From: Echinarachnius parma
Lineage: Eukaryota > Echinodermata > Echinoidea > Clypeasteroida > Echinarachniidae
Reading direction: 5' to 3'
Assembly (NCBI GenBank): GCA_037951105.1
Contig: JBAMJV010008013.1
Coordinates: forward strand, 57,580 to 121,579
DNA length: 64,000 nucleotides
The translations under genes were made by a program, and so were the position numbers. The notes beneath the pieces are model-generated. The model saw only the letters and a program-made list of their open reading frames with translations. It ran no database searches and was not told the DNA's origin. Below are positions 10,997-23,699 of this stretch, piece after piece. Numbering within the stretch: the stretch's first letter is position 1; every line of letters starts with the position of its first letter.

Positions 10997-11027
10997 CTCG
11001 GAACTCTTGGAGGAATGCAAGTATAGG
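10956..11027 (-). CDS. NACHT-kinase exon 1 (short 5' UTR plus start codon)
   Basis: The exon is bounded by a pyrimidine-rich acceptor (TTTTTATTCAG) and a consensus donor (GTAAGT). The proposed ATG occupies 10996-10994 in a good context (G at -3, G at +4) and begins MAHYQESPEMSIC, ending in phase 2. All three frames of this 72-nt exon are open. This frame is chosen because it alone supplies a well-placed ATG and the phase needed by the next exon's best acceptor. An acceptor upstream of the ATG implies at least one further 5' untranslated exon, not located. Confidence 0.45.
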
Positions 11028-11464
11028 CTGAATAAAAAAGGAGATAAAGTATATTCAAGGGGATGGTACAGTTTCGGTTTAGACGGCGATAGATTGCGCT
11101 GTGGGGAGGGGGCTTATGTTCTTATGGATTTGCGGATAAATTCGTGAAAACCATGTCATATTTATGCCAAATCGTCAAATACAGTTGAAGACGGGAGTGG
11201 TGAAAATGGACCAGGGATCAATAATATTTGGGCAAAAGATCTCAGCCACTGGCAAATATGTGCCCGTATATACGCCCATGACATGATTCATACCACAGTC
11301 ATTTTTTACCTTTACACAGTTCGTTTCGATAACCGACATTTAGTCACTAAAAGCGCCATAGCTCGAAAATAACAAAACCAAATTTTTTATTATACCTATC
11401 ATGCCTATGTTTTTTATACTTGTTTTCAAAAATAGATTTCGAATCTAACACAAGTGTTTTTATT
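11028..11464. other. Upstream flank of the NACHT-kinase gene, nothing recognised
   Basis: The 5' flank or intron of the NACHT-kinase gene. No TATA box, CpG-rich block or bounded repeat can be supported here. Confidence 0.3.
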
Positions 11465-11468
11465 TTAA

Positions 11469-12321
11469 CCCTAAAGAGGCCGGGCTGTTTGAGGTCTTCC
11501 TACGGCCGGGGGCAGTATAGTCCCTCCCCTAAGATTTCGGCCGTGAAACGGCCGATCGCCGCGACAATTTACAAGCATGTCAAGTGAAGTGTATAAAATA
11601 CTATGGTAATTTCAATTTCAACTTCAATTTCAAATCACCTCTTAACATATTATTGGTAATTTACGCAAATAAGGTCATAATTTGTTACCCTCAAATCATC
11701 TATTTTTCATAATTAAACATTGTTTTTTCTGTACATGTATTATTTAGACCAGTTGGAATATTAATACAACACAACAAAAATTGGAACAGCCAGGTTACTA
11801 TTTATTTTTTCTATTATTTGGATAACTTCTTATATAATTCTTTTTTTGTTCACTTATGAATTTTATTGTTTGTGTTAATTTATTTTATTTACAATTATAA
11901 TTTACTCCCAAAACAAAACACCAAAAATGTAAACAAGACCAAATAACCAATGCTTTAACTCTTTTTAGGAAATCTAAATTCTCCATTATGTTTTGTACAC
12001 AAGCATGGGCGTCGATACTTACGTAATACCTATTCATCAGGTGAGATGAATGAATAGATCATTCCCCTTGATGAATGGGTATCAATGACAGATCGACGCC
12101 CATGTACACAAATCTCGAAAATGAGCGATTTTAGGGCTGACATGCAAAAACAAAAGGTCACATTACTTCGTAACGGTAGGACCAATTTCCGAAAAACTTG
12201 TTTTAAAAGATGCACAAGACTCGAAAAACGGTCACCTAGCGACGGGGCCTAACCTTTACTCGTTCCCGAGCAATCAGAAATATCGCGAAGTGGGCAATAG
12301 AGCTCCTCTGCCTTATTAGGG
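11469..12321 (+). mobile_element. TTAA-flanked element, family Y, copy 1
   Basis: Starts TTAA/CCCTAAAGAGGCCGGGC and ends CCTTATTAGGG followed by TTTA (mutated TTAA). The CCCTAA terminus plus TTAA target is typical of piggyBac-type elements; there is no transposase. A separate hairpin is inserted at 12004-12113. Confidence 0.75.
12004..12113. repeat. Hairpin-forming insertion in the Y element
   Basis: Arms CATGGGCGTCGATAC and the inverse ending GATCGACGCCCATG enclose a second palindromic part around TTCATC. Compared with Y copies at 22.4 and 24.66 kb, which run uninterrupted through GTACACAAATC, this stretch is additional sequence, so it is a small palindromic insertion. Confidence 0.65.
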
Positions 12322-12970
12322 TTTATGTTGTGGATGTCATGGTTGTGTTTTTCTGTGTCACGCCGAATCATTGGATACATCATTTTGTTTATAGGCAAAT
12401 ATTTCTAAAAAGGAAATTAACAAGATAATGCACTAGTATTGTAAATGTACTGTGTCTACACCGGGCTTTATACAATATGACTGTGTACCATATATGATTA
12501 AAGGGATAGTTGAGTTTTGGTAGAGAGGGCGCTAGACTACTTATTCTTTTGGTGAGGTAATGAAAAACTGAGTGTAAAATTTGAAAGAGCATAATATTTA
12601 AATAATAAAATCATCTTTGTTTGATCAAAATCGGTTCAGAGACGGCTGAAATATCCATAAATATAACAATTTGTAATAAACCTGGGGCCCCAGGTTTATT
12701 AGAGAATTTTGAACCAGCCGTTAACAATTCAAAAAAATGCTTCCTCTTTACAAAAAGTTACAAAATAGGTATTTAAATAGTTGTTGGTTATTTCTCTATC
12801 TAATCACTATTTCAGCAAAGCATCACATGCACAATATTTTATTCAAAATGGTTGAAACCGATGAGTGTTTAGAGAGCGCCCTCTTACGTTTTAACGGCTC
12901 TTTTTGAATGATAACATGATCTTTACTACGTCATTTGTAATTTTGTGTTCCTTTCTAGTTATAACTATTA

Positions 12971-15900
12971 CCCAGCTAGCCACCTGACGTCGTGCCGATG
13001 TCCAAAGTTGTTGGCCGGATGTCGGCATATCGTGGTTGGCTCGAAGTTAAAATGTCCGCCAGCCCAACATCGTCACCACGTCATTTTGTGATACGTCAAT
13101 TTCTGACAATGGCCCAACATCAACTCCTGACATTGGACCAACATAACATTATGATGTGGGCGCGAGGTTAAAATGTCCGCTAGCCCAACATTGTCCCAAC
13201 ATCATTTTGTGATGTCGGGCAAATGTCAATTTCCGACAATGGCCCAACACCAAATCCTGACATAGGACAGATATCAAATTCTGATGTGGGCTCGACGTTA
13301 AAATGTCCGCCAGCCCAACATCGTCACCACGTCATTTTGTGATACGTCAATTTCTGACAATGGCCCAACATCAACTCATTACATTGGACAAACATAATAT
13401 TATGATGTGGGCGCGAGGTTAAAATGTCCGCTAGCCCAACATTGTCCCAACATCATTTTGTGATGTCGAGCAAATGTCAATTTCCGACAATGGCCCAACA
13501 CCAAATCATGACATAGGACAGATATCAAATTCTGATGTTGGCTCGACGTTAAAATGTCCGCCAGCCCAACATCTTCACCACGTCATTTTGTGATACGTCA
13601 ATTTCTGACAATGGCCCAACATCAACTCATTACATTGGACCAACATAATATTATGATGTGGGCGCGAGGTTAAAATGTCCGCTAGCCCAACATTGTCCCA
13701 ACATCATTTTGTGATGTCGGGCAAATGTCAATTTCCGACAATGGCCCAACACCAAATCCTGACATAGGACAGATATCAAATTCTGATGTGGGCTCGACGT
13801 TAAAATGTCCGCCAGCCCAACATCGTCACCACGTCATTTTGTGATACGTCAATTTCTGACAATGGCCCAACATCAACTCATGACATTGGACCAACATAAC
13901 ATTATGATGTGGGCGCGAGGTTAAAATATCCGCTAGCCCAACATTGTCCCAACATCATTTTGTGATGTCGAGCAAATGTCAATTTCCGACAATGGCCCAA
14001 CACCAAATCCTGACATAGGACAGATATCAAATTCTGATGTGGGCTCGACGTTAAAATGTCCGCTAGCCCAACATTGTCCCAACATCATTTTGTGATGTCG
14101 GGCAAATGTCAATTTCCGACAATGGCCCAACACCAAATCCTGACATAGGACAGATATCAAATTCTGATGTGGGCTCGACGTTAAAATGTCCGCCAGCCCA
14201 ACATCGTCACCACGTCATTTTGTGATACGTCAATTTCTGACAATGGCCCAACATCAACTCCTGACATTGGACCAACATAACATTATGATGTGGGCGCGAG
14301 GTTAAAATGTCCGCTAGCCCAACATTGTCCCAACATCATTTTGTGATGTCGGGCAAATTTCAATTTCCGACAATGGCCCAACACCAAATCCTGACATAGG
14401 ACAGATATCAAATTCTGATGTGGGCTCGACGTTAAAATGTCCGCCAGCCCAACATCGTCACCACGTCATTTTGTGATACGTCAATTTCTGACAATGGCCC
14501 AACATCAACTCATTACATTGGACAAACATAATATTATGATGTGGGCGCGAGGTTAAAATGTCCGCTAGCCCAACATTGTCCCAACATCATTTTGTGATGT
14601 CGAGCAAATGTCAATTTCCGACAATGGCCCAACACCAAATACTGACATAGGACAGATATCAAATTCTGATGTTGGCTCGACGTTAAAATGTCCGCCAGCC
14701 CAACATCGTCACCACGTCATTTTGTGATACGCCAATTTCTGACAATGGCCAAACATCAACTCATTACATTGGACCAACATAATATTATGATGTGGGCGCG
14801 AGGTTAAAATGTCCGCTAGCCCAACATTGTCCCAACATCATTTTGTGATGTCGGGCAAATGTCAATTTCCGACAATGGCCCAACACCAAATCCTGACATA
14901 GGACAGATATCAAATTCTGATGTGGGCTCGACGTTAAAATGTCAGCCAGCCCAACATCGTCACCACGTCATTTTGTGATACGTCAATTTCTGACAATGGC
15001 CCAACATCAACTCATGACATTGGACCAACATAACATTATGATGTGGGCGCGAGGTTAAAATATCCGCTAGCCCAACATTGTCCCAACATCATTTTGTGAT
15101 GTCGAGCAAATGTCAATTTCCGACAATTGCCCAACACCAAATCCTGACATAGGACAGATATCAAATTCTGATGTGGGCTCGACGTTAAAATGTCCGCTAG
15201 CCCAACATTGTCCCAACATCATTTTGTGATGTCGGGCAAATGTCAATTTCCGACAATGGCCCAACACCAAATCCTGACATAGGACAGATATCAAATTCTG
15301 ATGTGGGCTCGACGTTAAAATGTCCGCCAGCCCAACATCGTCACCACGTCATTTTGTGATACGTCAATTTCTGACAATGGCCCAACATCAACTCATGACA
15401 TTGGACCAACATAACATTATGATGTGGGCGCGAGGTTAAAATGTCCGCTAGCCCAACATTGTCACAACATCATTCTGTGATGTCGGGCCAATGTCAATTT
15501 CCGAAATTGGCCCAACACCAAATCCTGACATAGGACAGATATCAAATTCTGATGTGGGCTCGACGTTAAAATGTCCGCCAGCCCAACATCGTCACCACGT
15601 CATTTTGTGATATTGGCCTAACGCCAATTTCTGACAATGGCCCAACATCAACTCATGACATTGGACCAACATAACATTATGATGTGGGCTCGAGGTTAAA
15701 ATGTCCACTAGACCAACATTGTCACAACATCATTCTGTGATGTCGAGCAAATGTCAATTTCCGACAATGGCCCAACACCGAATCCTGACATAGGACAGAT
15801 ATCAAATTCTGATGTGGGCTCGACGTTAAAATGTCCGCCAGCCCAACATTGTCACCACGTCATTTTGTGATATTGGCATAACTTCAATTTCCGACAATGG

Positions 15901-16256
15901 CCCAACATCAACTCACGACATTGGACCAACCTAACATTATGATATGGGCGCGATGTTAAAATGTCCAATAGCCCAACATTGTCACAACATCATTCTGTGA
16001 TGTTGGCCCAACGTCAATTTCCGCCAATGGCCCAATATCAAATCCTGACGTTGGGCCAACATCAAATTCTGACGTTGGCCCGACATTACAATGTCCGCCA
16101 GCCCGACATTAGCCCATCGTTATTTTGTATTGTTGGCCCAACATCAAATCTTGACGTTCGCCCGACGTTTGAATGTCCGCTAACCCAACATTGGCCCAAC
16201 GTTATTTTTTGATGCTGGACCAACATCCAAATTTGACAATGGCCCAATGTCATTAA
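12971..16256. repeat. Left-arm minisatellite, ~251-bp dimer with 1134-bp higher-order repeat
   Basis: Successive units of about 125 bp alternate between a CGCCAGCCCAACATCGTC and a CGCTAGCCCAACATTGTC version, giving a 251-bp dimer. Diagnostic variants (CAACTCCTGAC, TTCTGATGTTGGC, TTAAAATATCC) recur at exactly 1134-bp spacing, so 13050-14183 and 14184-15317 are a recent tandem duplication of nine monomers. Units become more divergent toward 16256. Confidence 0.9.
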
Positions 16257-16644
16257 AGGGACTTAGTAACATTGTCCAAATCCTCAAAATAAAATTGTAA
16301 TTCTAGCGGTTCCTTTATACCTTGTTGTATTCGTATTAACAATAAAATCATGGGACAGCTTTCGGTTTTTCAAATTTCCCTTTCATTACAAAGATATGTA
16401 TGATTGAAGTATTTAGATAAGAAAATCTCCGGGCGAGATTTTCATCCCTGTACAAAGTGAATGCAGTGAGTTGGTGAATATCACCCAATATCACTTTGCA
16501 TTTTCGCTCATTACTTGGCCATACATTGTCCATTTGACCTGAAATTTTCACACAATACCCTGAGGACATATGAGATAACAACAGTATACATTGCATCAAC
16601 CATTCATCAATTTTTGCACATCTCAACAAAGTTACTAGATCCCT
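16257..16644. mobile_element. TTAA-flanked element, family V
   Basis: 388 bp between TTAA at 16253-16256 and 16645-16648. Termini AGGGACTTAGTAACATTGT and the inverse of AGGGATCTAGTAACTTTGT. A deleted relative is at 38131-38301. Inserted in the left arm of the foldback element. Non-coding. Confidence 0.85.
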
Positions 16645-16722
16645 TTAATATGACATCTCCAATAAGAGGTCGACCTAATATAGCGCCGGGGTTGGGACTG
16701 GTATCAATTTAAGAGGTCGCTA

Positions 16723-19158
16723 CCCAGCTAGCAACCTGACGTTGTGCCAACATTGGGCCAATGTAAAAAGTCGTTTTAAGACGACGTTGGTCCTACATTA
16801 AAAATCCCACGTCGCCGCGACGTAAAAATGTCCGCCAGCCCAACATCAGCGCGGCGTTTTTTGTTTATGCTGGCCAAACGTCATTTTGCGATTTCGACCC
16901 AACATCAATTATTCAGTCAGTGGTCAGTCATGGTTGTGAAATTAATGTCGGGACAATGTTAGTAATGAGACAAGAATAGGACATCTCAATTTTGACGTCA
17001 AACCGAAAACCTACGACGTCAGAATGGGCAGCAGTGAATCAAGTCGGCTAATAGTCATTAAGTTGATGTTGAACCGATGTCAATGATCCGACATGAATAT
17101 GACATCTCAATGATGACGTCAATGCGATATCCTGCCGATGTCAGAACTGACAGCAATGAAACAAGTCGGCAAATGATCATAAAAGTGATGTTGCGCCGAT
17201 GTCAATAGTCGGACATGAATATGCCATCTCCAATATGACGTCGGGCTAATATCTCGCCGATGTCGGAAAGGATAGCAATTAAGGAGGTCGGTAAATGGTA
17301 GTAAAATTGATATCGGTCCGATGTTATTAATTAGACATGAATGTGATAAATATGTCAGGCTGATGTAAGAACTTGCAACAATGAAACAACTCGGCAAATG
17401 GTCAATGATTAGACATGAATATGACATCTCAATGATGACGCCATAGCGATATCCTGCCGATGTCAGAACTGGCAGCAATGAAACAAGCCCGCAAATGGCC
17501 GCCAGTTCCGACATCGGTACAACATTGACCCAACGTCATATTTGAGCTGTCCTATTTATGTATATTTAATAACATAAGCCCAACATCAATTTTACAATCT
17601 TTGACTGACCTCTTAATTTGCTACTAGTTCCAACATCTGCGCGATATTAGCCCGACGTCATATTTGAGATCTCTTATTCATGTCGGATTAATGACATCGG
17701 CACAACATCAGTTTAATGACCATTTGCCGACTTGTTTAATTGCTGTCAGTTCTGACATCGGCAGGATATCGCTTTGGCGTCATCATATAGAGATGTCATA
17801 TTGAGGTCCAATTAATAACATTGGCCAGACATCAATTTCACAACCATGTACCGACCTCTTAAATTGCTACCAGATAAAACATCATCACAATATCGGACTG
17901 ACGTCATAGTAGAGATGTCATATTTATGTAGGAGTAATGACATCCGCCCGACATCTATTTCACAACCTTTTACCCACCTTTAAAATTTCGTAAAGTTCCG
18001 ACATCTGTGCGGTATAGGCCCAAAGTCATATTTTGGATGTCATATTTATGTCTAATTAATAACTGTGACCCGACATCAATTTCACAACATTTTACCGACC
18101 CCTTAAATTTCTAACAGTTTCAACATCGGCGCGATATTAGCCCGACGTCATATTGGACATGTCATATTCATGTCGGAATATTGACATTGGCTGAACATCG
18201 ACTGCATGACTATTGGCCGACTTGTTTCATCGTTGCCAATTCTGGCATCGGCGCGATATTGGCTTCACGTCATATTTGTGATGTCAGATTGATGTCTAAT
18301 CATTGACACCGGCACAACATCAGTTTAATGACCATTTACCGACTTATTTAATTGCTGTCAGTTCTGACATCGGCAGGATATCGATTTGGCGTCATCATAT
18401 AGAGATGTCATATTGATGTCCAATTAATAACATTGTCCGACATCAATTTCACAACCATGTACCGACCTCTTAAATTGCTACCAGATCCAACATCATCACA
18501 ATATCGGACTGACGTGATAGTAGAGATGTCATATTTATGTAGGAGTAATGACATCCGCCCGACATCTATTTCACAACCTTTTCCCGACCTTTATAATTGC
18601 TATAAGTTTCGACATCTGTGCGGTATAGGCCCAAAGTCGTATTTGAGTTGTCATATTTATGTTTAATTAATAGCATTAGCCCGACATGTATTGTACAACC
18701 TTTTACCGACCTCTTAAATTACTACCAGTTCAAACATCGGGGCGATATATGGCCGATTTCATATTTTAGATGTCATATTCATGTCGCATTATTGACATCG
18801 GCACAACATCAATATAATGACTGTTTACTGATTAGTTTTATTGCTGCTATTTGTAACTTTGGCAGGATATCGCTTTGGCGTCATAATTAAGAATGTCATA
18901 TGGATGTCCAATAAAAAAATATTGGTCCGACATCAATTTTTTACAACCCTCTATCGACCTCTTAAATTGGTATCAGTTTCTGCATTGGTGCGACATCGGC
19001 ACGACATTCAACTACAACCATTTTCCGACTTTTCTAAAATTTATAAAACCTCCAGCATAAATTCGACATTTGCGTAATGTTGGCGCGACGTCTGTTTGCC
19101 GACCGCGATCTTGCCGACAACCTGCCGACATCGGTCCGACGCCAGCTGGCTAGCCGGG
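16723..19158. mobile_element. Inner foldback element with its own minisatellite arms
   Basis: TA at 16721-16722 and 19159-19160 flank CCCAGCTAGCAACCTGACGT and the inverse of CCCGGCTAGCCAGCTGGCGT. The sequence from 16723 to about 17510 is repeated in opposite orientation, with multiple copies, from 17510 to 19158; units include TGACATCGGC, CGATATTGGC and TGTCATATT. The termini are clearly related to those of the enclosing element, but the internal unit is different. Confidence 0.75.
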
Positions 19159-19744
19159 TACTTATAATAGTTTTGTTAACTTGCTTTGAGATCTTGAATG
19201 AATTGAATTTCGTTTAAACGATTACAAACATTAGTAATCGATTCAAATTGTAAATCATCAATTGATAATTATAAATAAATCCAAACGTACAAACAAAGTA
19301 TTGCTATCGGAGAATTCATGATCAATTATAAGTGACGGTAAGTAAATTGTAACATTTCGATGTTTGTAATTATCTATGTTAAAAAATATATATTTTGTAA
19401 TGTCCTTGCTGCTGTATATAATTTATAAGGATATATAAGAATATAAATAGCACATGTAAATAGTGTTATGAATATGATTTGAAGGTGGATTATTTCAGAT
19501 TCAACGCTCTGAAATTACCAACCATTACAAAACATACATGCTAAGAAGAGGTGTATATATATTATACCGATTGCGACCTATGTTTGTAGGACGATAGGAT
19601 GATAGGTTAGGATTAGGCAATAGGTGTGGGAGTAGGATATTTATAGAATTATGATTTATGAATGTGTGTAAACGTTAAACAAAATGCATGGAGCAAACGT
19701 GTGATCTATGCATGACTTCACATTTCTTTTTACGTTTTTGATGT

Positions 19745-20489
19745 TGGTCCTACGTTGGCCATTTGACATTGGGTCATTGTCAAATTGTGATGCTGGTCCA
19801 GCATCAGAAAATGACGTTGGGCCAATGTTGGGTTAGCGGACATTCAAACGTCGGGCGAACGTCAAGATTTGATGTTGGGCCAACGTCAAGATTTGATGTT
19901 GGGCCAACAATTAAAAATAACGTTGGGCTAATGTCATGCTGGTGGACATTTTAATGTCGGACCAACGTCAGAATTTGATGTTGGCCCAACGTCAGGATTT
20001 GATATTGGGCCATTGTCGGAAATTGACGTTATGCCAATATCACAAGATGACGTAGTGACGATGTTGGGCTGGCGGACATTTTAACGTCGAGCCCACATCA
20101 TAATTTGACATCTGTCCTATGTCAGGATTCGGTGTTGGGCCATTGTCGGAAATTGACATTTGCCCGACATCACAAAATGATGTTGAGACAATGTTGGGCT
20201 GGCGGACATTTTAACGTCGGGCCGACGTCAGAACTTGATGTTCTCTCAACGTCAGGAATCGATGTTGGGCCTACGTTAGAACTGACATTGGGCCATTGTC
20301 AATAATTGATGTTGGGCCAAAATCGCTAAATGACGTTGGGCCAGCATTAAAAAAGACATCGAGCTGATGTTGGGCTGGCGGACATTTTCACGTCTCGGTG
20401 ACGTCGCATGTCGCATGTTGGCCCAACGTCCCCTTACAACGAAAATGACATCGGCCCAACGTTGGCACGACGTCAGGTGGTTAGCTGGG
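19745..20489. repeat. Right-arm minisatellite of the outer foldback element
   Basis: About 745 bp of the left-arm unit in reverse orientation, including GTTGGGCTGGCGGACATTTT repeatedly and ATGTTGGGCCAACGTCA. It is about a quarter of the left arm's length, so the arms have expanded unequally. Confidence 0.8.
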
Positions 20490-21971
20490 TAGTTTGTAAT
20501 GTAATGATGCAGGTTTTGGTTACTAAAATTCAGTTTTACCAAAACTGTACTCTCCTTACCAGAACTCAACTATCCCTTTAAGCTGTGTGGGGAAAACCCA
20601 CACTGAAGAAAGCAAAACACGCCATAATCGCGATGTGGGCAATAGTGCTCCCCGGCCTTATTAGGGTTTATGTTGTGGTTGTCATGGTCGTGTTTTTCTG
20701 TGTCACGCCGAATCATTGGATACATATTTTTTGTATAGGCAAATATTTCTAAAAAGGAAATAAACAAGAAAATGCATTGGTATTGTTAATGTACTGTGTC
20801 TATACCGGGCTTTATACAATATGACTGTGTACCATATGATTAAGCTGTGTGGGGAAAACCCACACTGAAGAAAGCAAAACACGCCATACTTGCATTATTG
20901 ATTTATCAAAGATCAAAGTCTAAATTAACTGATTGCAATGCAGCATTGTGACAGAGTTATTATACAACTATAATTATGTATGTAGTATAGTACAGCATGC
21001 AGCTGCAGCAGCCGATACAATTTGACTCGCTGTATAAATATTGTGATTAGCTCCTGTATATTATGTGAAATCGTAGTACATAAACTGCACTAGTAATTGT
21101 TCAGTTTTAGTTTCGTCCTTTTCATAATTTATACACACCCAACGCATTTAGCATGTTTAGATAAATGAATCATATATAATAAAAATGGATATGAGCAGAA
21201 AATGGTACAATAGGCATAAGTATGTATATAATATTATTGTATGTACTGTATGTATTTGTTTAATTAATATTATAATTAAAACGACAATAAAAAGCGTTAA
21301 TAACGTGCGTATAGTTTTGTTTATTTTAGCATGTTTTATAATATATTATTTCAAACCTAGGGAAACTGATCAAGCATTTTAGATGTTGCCATGGTAGTTA
21401 CAATAATTGGACACTTACAACAATTAGAAAAAGGGCCCATACATGTATAATATAAATGCAAATGCAAATGAGCAATGAATGTCATTCACACCATTCCAGT
21501 GAAATTCAGGCATCTAATCTAGGATGGGTAAAGTATTCCGAAAACAATGTATTGCAATACAAAAAAAAGTAATTATGGTATGTATTACAGTCAAACCTAC
21601 TCTATCATTCACATGTATACAACAACTACGGGTGGCATTCTCAAAGGAGGATTGTACAAACCATGGTTTAAAATCTGCATCAGTAGGAATGCCATTTGTA
21701 AACTGATGGAGAAATAATGTAAACTCGTTACAATGTTGATGCTACATATTTACTAATAAGGCACCACATACATGTTTGTCTTCTCAGATGGAGAAATTTG
21801 CTGGTTAGCCAGCACTTATAGTAATATCACTAGAAATTATGATTTTTTTAATTGGTCTACGAGCAGCACTCCATGGATGTAGACTATGGTTTGAACAAAA
21901 AAGTAATGGTTTACACAAACCTCCATTGTGAATCTGGGCCGAACTGTCTATGGGAACCACTTAGCTTGACT

Positions 21972-22587
21972 AAGTGCAATCGCCGTGACAATTTGCATGC
22001 ATGTCAAGTGAAGTCTACAGAATACTATGTTAATTTCAATTTTTACTACAATTTCATTTCACCTGTTAATATATTTATGGTGATTTACGCAAATAGGGTC
22101 ATAAATTGCATACTTTATGTTTACCCCAAAACCATCTTTTTTCATTATTAAACATTGTTTTCACTACATGTATTCTTTAGACCATTTGGAATAATAATAC
22201 AACACAAACAATTGGGAGAGCCTGGTTATTTACTATGTTTTCTCTTATGTATTTCTTTTTTGGTTTACTTATGAATTTTACTGTTTGTGTTATTTTATTA
22301 ACAATTATAATTGACCCCAAAAACAAAACACCTAAAATGTAAACAAGACTGAATAACCAATGCTGTATCTCTTGTTTGTAAATCTGATATCTCCTTTATG
22401 TTTTGTACACAAATCTCGAAAAAGAGTGATTTTAGGGCTGACATACAAAAACAAAAGGTCATGTGACTTCCGAAAATTTGTTTTAAATATGCACAAGACT
22501 CGAAAAGGGTCACCTAGTGACGGGCCCTAGCATTTACGCGTCAGAAAAATCGCGATGCACAATTGTGCTTCTCGGCCTTATTAGGGT
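21972..22587 (+). mobile_element. 5'-truncated family Y copy
   Basis: Matches the Y interior from GCAATCGCCGTGACAATTTG to the end CCTTATTAGGG, but the GC-rich 5' terminus is missing. A sister copy is at about 25095-25706 in the next segmental unit. Confidence 0.6.
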
Positions 22588-23699
22588 TTATGTTGTGGTT
22601 GTCATGGTCGTGTTTTTCTGTGTCACGCCGAATCATTGGATACATTTTTTTTTTATAGGCAAATATTTCTAAATAGGAAATAAACAAGAAAATGCATTGG
22701 TATTGTTAATGTACTGTGTCTATACCGGGCTTTATAGAATATTACTATGTGCCATATAGTTCTAGGTTATCATGGTTATGAATAAGCTGTGCGGGGAAAA
22801 CCCACACTTATATATTGTGACTGACAGAAAGAAAGAAAACCCCGCCATACATGCATTATTGATTTATCAAATATCAAAGTCTAAATCAACTGACTGCACT
22901 GCTGCATTATGACAGCGTTATTATACAGCTATAATCATGTATGTAGTACAGCATGCAGATACAGCAGCCGATACAATATGACTCGTTGTATAAATATTGT
23001 GATTAGCTCCTGTATATTCCGTGAAATCGTTGTACATAAACTGCACTAGTATTGTTCAGTTTTAGTTTCTTTTTTTCATAATTTATACACACCAAATGCA
23101 TTTAGCGTGTTTAGATAAATGAATCGTATATAATTAAATGGATATGAGCAGAAAATGGACAATGGGCATAAGTATATAAATAATATTATTGGTTGTATGT
23201 TAGTATTTGTTGAATTAATATTATAATAAATATGAGCAAAGAAAATGACAATAAATAGTGTTAATAACGTGCGTATAGTTCTGTTTATTTTAGCATGTTT
23301 TATAATACATGTATATTATTTCAAACGTACGGAAACTGATCAGGCATTTAGCTGTTGCCAAAGTAGTTACAATAATTGGAAACTTACAACAATTGGACAA
23401 ATTTTACATTAAGGGCCCATACATGTATAATATATATGCAAATGCAAATGAGCAATGAATGTCATTCACACCATTCCAGTGAAATTCAGGCATCTAATCT
23501 AGGATGGGTAAAGTATTCCGAAAACAATGTATTGCAATACAAAAAAAAAGTAATTATGGTATGTATTACAGTCAAACCTACTCTATCATTCACATGTATA
23601 TTCAACAACTACGGGTGGCATTCTCAAAGCAGATGTGTACAAACCATGCTTTAAACATAGTCTACATCTATGGAGTGCCATTTGTTAACTGATGGAGAA

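Larger units (their letters stand above)
12971..20489. mobile_element. Giant foldback element with minisatellite arms, TA target duplication
   Basis: Left terminus CCCAGCTAGCCACCTGACGT and right terminus the inverse of CCCAGCTAACCACCTGACGT, flanked by TA at 12969-12970 and 20490-20491. Other family X copies show the joined target TTAGTTTGTAATG, so the bounds are exact. The left arm (to 16256) is a ~125-bp repeat array; the right arm (from about 19745) is a shorter inverted array of the same unit (GTTGGGCTGGCGGACATTTT). The middle holds element V (16257-16644), a second foldback (16723-19158) and about 580 bp of unique AT-rich sequence (19161-19740). No transposase frame is visible. Architecture recalls echinoderm TU and Drosophila FB foldback elements. 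Confidence 0.85.
12502..20577. mobile_element. Family X element split by a nested 7.5-kb foldback element
   Basis: TTAA sites at 12498-12501 and 20578-20581 flank AGGGATAGTTGAGTTTTGG and its inverse. The uninterrupted target is present at 20827-20850 (ACCATATGATTAAGCTGTG), so the insertion point is exact. The X interior is broken at the TA of TATTAGTTTGTAATG by the foldback element 12971-20489. Confidence 0.9.

Noticed and set aside
10956-11027. Alternative frame encoding PILAFLQEFRDGSLPRIPRN, kinase-like at first sight
   Set aside because: It ends in phase 0, which no usable exon 2 acceptor accepts, and it lacks a start codon. Kept only as an alternative.
13933-14160. 75-residue minus-strand frame, repeated at 15067-15294
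   Set aside because: Translation of the minisatellite; identity reflects the 1134-bp duplication.
12971-20489. Regularly spaced repeats resembling a CRISPR array
   Set aside because: Units are contiguous and imperfect, without unique spacers or cas genes, in a eukaryotic transposon arm.
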